From contig JAJPKG010000377.1 in the NCBI GenBank assembly GCA_021323815.1, positions 1-5,540 of the forward strand: a stretch of DNA of 5,540 nucleotides. The letters run 5' to 3'. Positions 5,090 through 5,540 of this stretch are shown piece after piece. The stretch comes from Pseudomonadota bacterium. Lineage in GTDB: Bacteria; Chloroflexota; Ktedonobacteria; Ktedonobacterales; JACDGC01. The stretch's first letter is position 1. The number at the start of each line of letters is the position of its first letter. A program made the position numbers and the translations under genes. The notes under the pieces are model-generated. The model worked only from the letters and a program-made list of their open reading frames with translations, had not been told where the DNA came from and searched no databases.

Positions 5090-5540
5090 TGTCAACGCCA
5101 TCAAACAAACGCGATGCCCGGCGCGAGGCGCGCAAAGCCAATCTCGCTAATGCCCAGGCCGCACGGCGCGCGGGCGTGCCCAAGCCCACCGACACGGATG
5201 CCGCAGTGAATGCCGGCGCTCCAGCAGAGCGGGCAGCAGAAATGCCGGAAATCGTTGCATCAGATTTCGTTGTTCCAGTGGAACCGGTTGAGCTTGCGCC
5301 TGAAATGACCGCCCAACCGGTTGTTGAGAAACCAGCGACGGCGAAAACAACGCCGACCACGCCGCCGGCGGGCACGGCGAAACCCGCCGCCAGGCCCAGC
5401 GGAGCGCAGGCCGGTGCGAGCAAGCCCATCACGCGCCCCACCGGCGGGGGAGCAACCGCGAACAAAACATCCGGCGGCGCGGGAACCGCTAAGACGCCAA
5501 CCACGCCGGTTGCCGGCACAACGAAGACGCCGACACGCCC
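5089..5540 (+). CDS. Basic Pro/Thr/Ala/Lys-rich protein of unknown function, 3'-truncated
   Basis: The frame opens at ATG 5089, with GGGG at 5077-5080 (8 nt upstream), and stays open for 150 codons to the window end. The N-terminus is strongly basic and probably helical (SNKRDARREARKANLANAQA, then ARRAG; residues 5-29). An acidic, valine-rich stretch follows (about 51-81, EMPEIVASDFVVPVEPVELA), and then a low-complexity region rich in Ala, Thr, Pro, Gly and Lys. The latter holds a degenerate repeat: TAKTTPTTPPAGTAK (84-98) and TAKTPTTPVAGTTK (133-146). No signal peptide, membrane segment or catalytic motif is visible, so any folded domain lies beyond the window. Such tails can be disordered linkers of membrane-anchored, envelope or nucleic-acid-binding proteins; none of these is shown. 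It has its own promoter and is divergent from the oxidoreductase. Confidence 0.75.
   Translation, partial: MSTPSNKRDARREARKANLANAQAARRAGVPKPTDTDAAVNAGAPAERAAEMPEIVASDFVVPVEPVELAPEMTAQPVVEKPATAKTTPTTPPAGTAKPAARPSGAQAGASKPITRPTGGGATANKTSGGAGTAKTPTTPVAGTTKTPTR

Noticed and set aside
5085..5090. Perfect TATAAT at the start codon of the last gene
   Set aside because: It overlaps the ATG, so transcription from it would begin inside the gene; a good promoter with a proper -35 lies at 4976-5005.
5073..5519. 148-codon - strand ORF, rich in Ala, Val and Gly
   Set aside because: It is the mirror of the Pro/Thr/Ala-rich coding strand, where GC-rich third positions keep the complement open; the + strand has the promoter and ribosome site.
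1..5540. CRISPR array, insertion sequence or phage attachment site
   Set aside because: No regularly spaced repeats, transposase or integrase coding, terminal inverted repeats with target duplications, or tRNA-derived att site were seen.

Overview
The window is high-GC bacterial DNA (roughly 60% G+C by eye) with sigma70-type promoters, Shine-Dalgarno sites and short intergenic gaps. The protein styles would fit a Chloroflexota-like or similar high-GC environmental bacterium, namely GlcE-like FAD oxidase, GPH/SLC45-like MFS carriers, and a basic Pro/Thr/Ala/Lys-rich protein. No rRNA or other marker is present, so the phylum is only a guess.

Layout. Positions 1-1323 (+) hold the 3' part of an MFS transporter whose N-terminus lies before the window. 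After a 108-bp gap comes a second, complete MFS transporter (1432-2784, +). The two share the same signature motifs and look like tandem, strongly diverged paralogs, probably co-transcribed. A compact hairpin plus T-run (2815-2837) probably ends this unit.

Positions 2785-3413 are 629 bp with no convincing large gene, but they are not empty. There is GC-rich hairpin DNA, then a good promoter (TTGACA-17-TACTAT) whose -35 box is flanked by a perfect 10-bp inverted repeat. A candidate structured RNA of about 150-180 nt follows. Its predicted first bases (GTCAGT, 3017) are complementary to ACTGAC at 3164-3169, and it contains an 18-codon ORF behind a GAGGAG-type ribosome site. No + strand gene lies downstream, so this looks like a stand-alone RNA or tiny-peptide locus and is the most interesting part of the window. 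A chain of further hairpins leads to a 13-bp perfect hairpin that probably terminates the convergent gene.

Positions 3414-4817 (-) encode a GlcE-like FAD-binding (PCMH/FAD_binding_4) oxidoreductase. The 271-bp divergent region 4818-5088 carries a second good promoter (TTGACA-18-TATACT) firing rightward, with a 7-bp direct repeat at 11-bp spacing over its -35 box. It also holds a 16-codon upstream ORF overlapping the next start codon as TAATG, and on the - strand a cysteine-rich small ORF that overlaps the oxidoreductase start as GTGA. The window ends inside a gene (5089 onward, +) for a low-complexity, basic protein of unknown function.

The transporters, the oxidoreductase and the last gene show no obvious shared pathway. 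Substrates of the carriers and of the oxidase cannot be read from the sequence.
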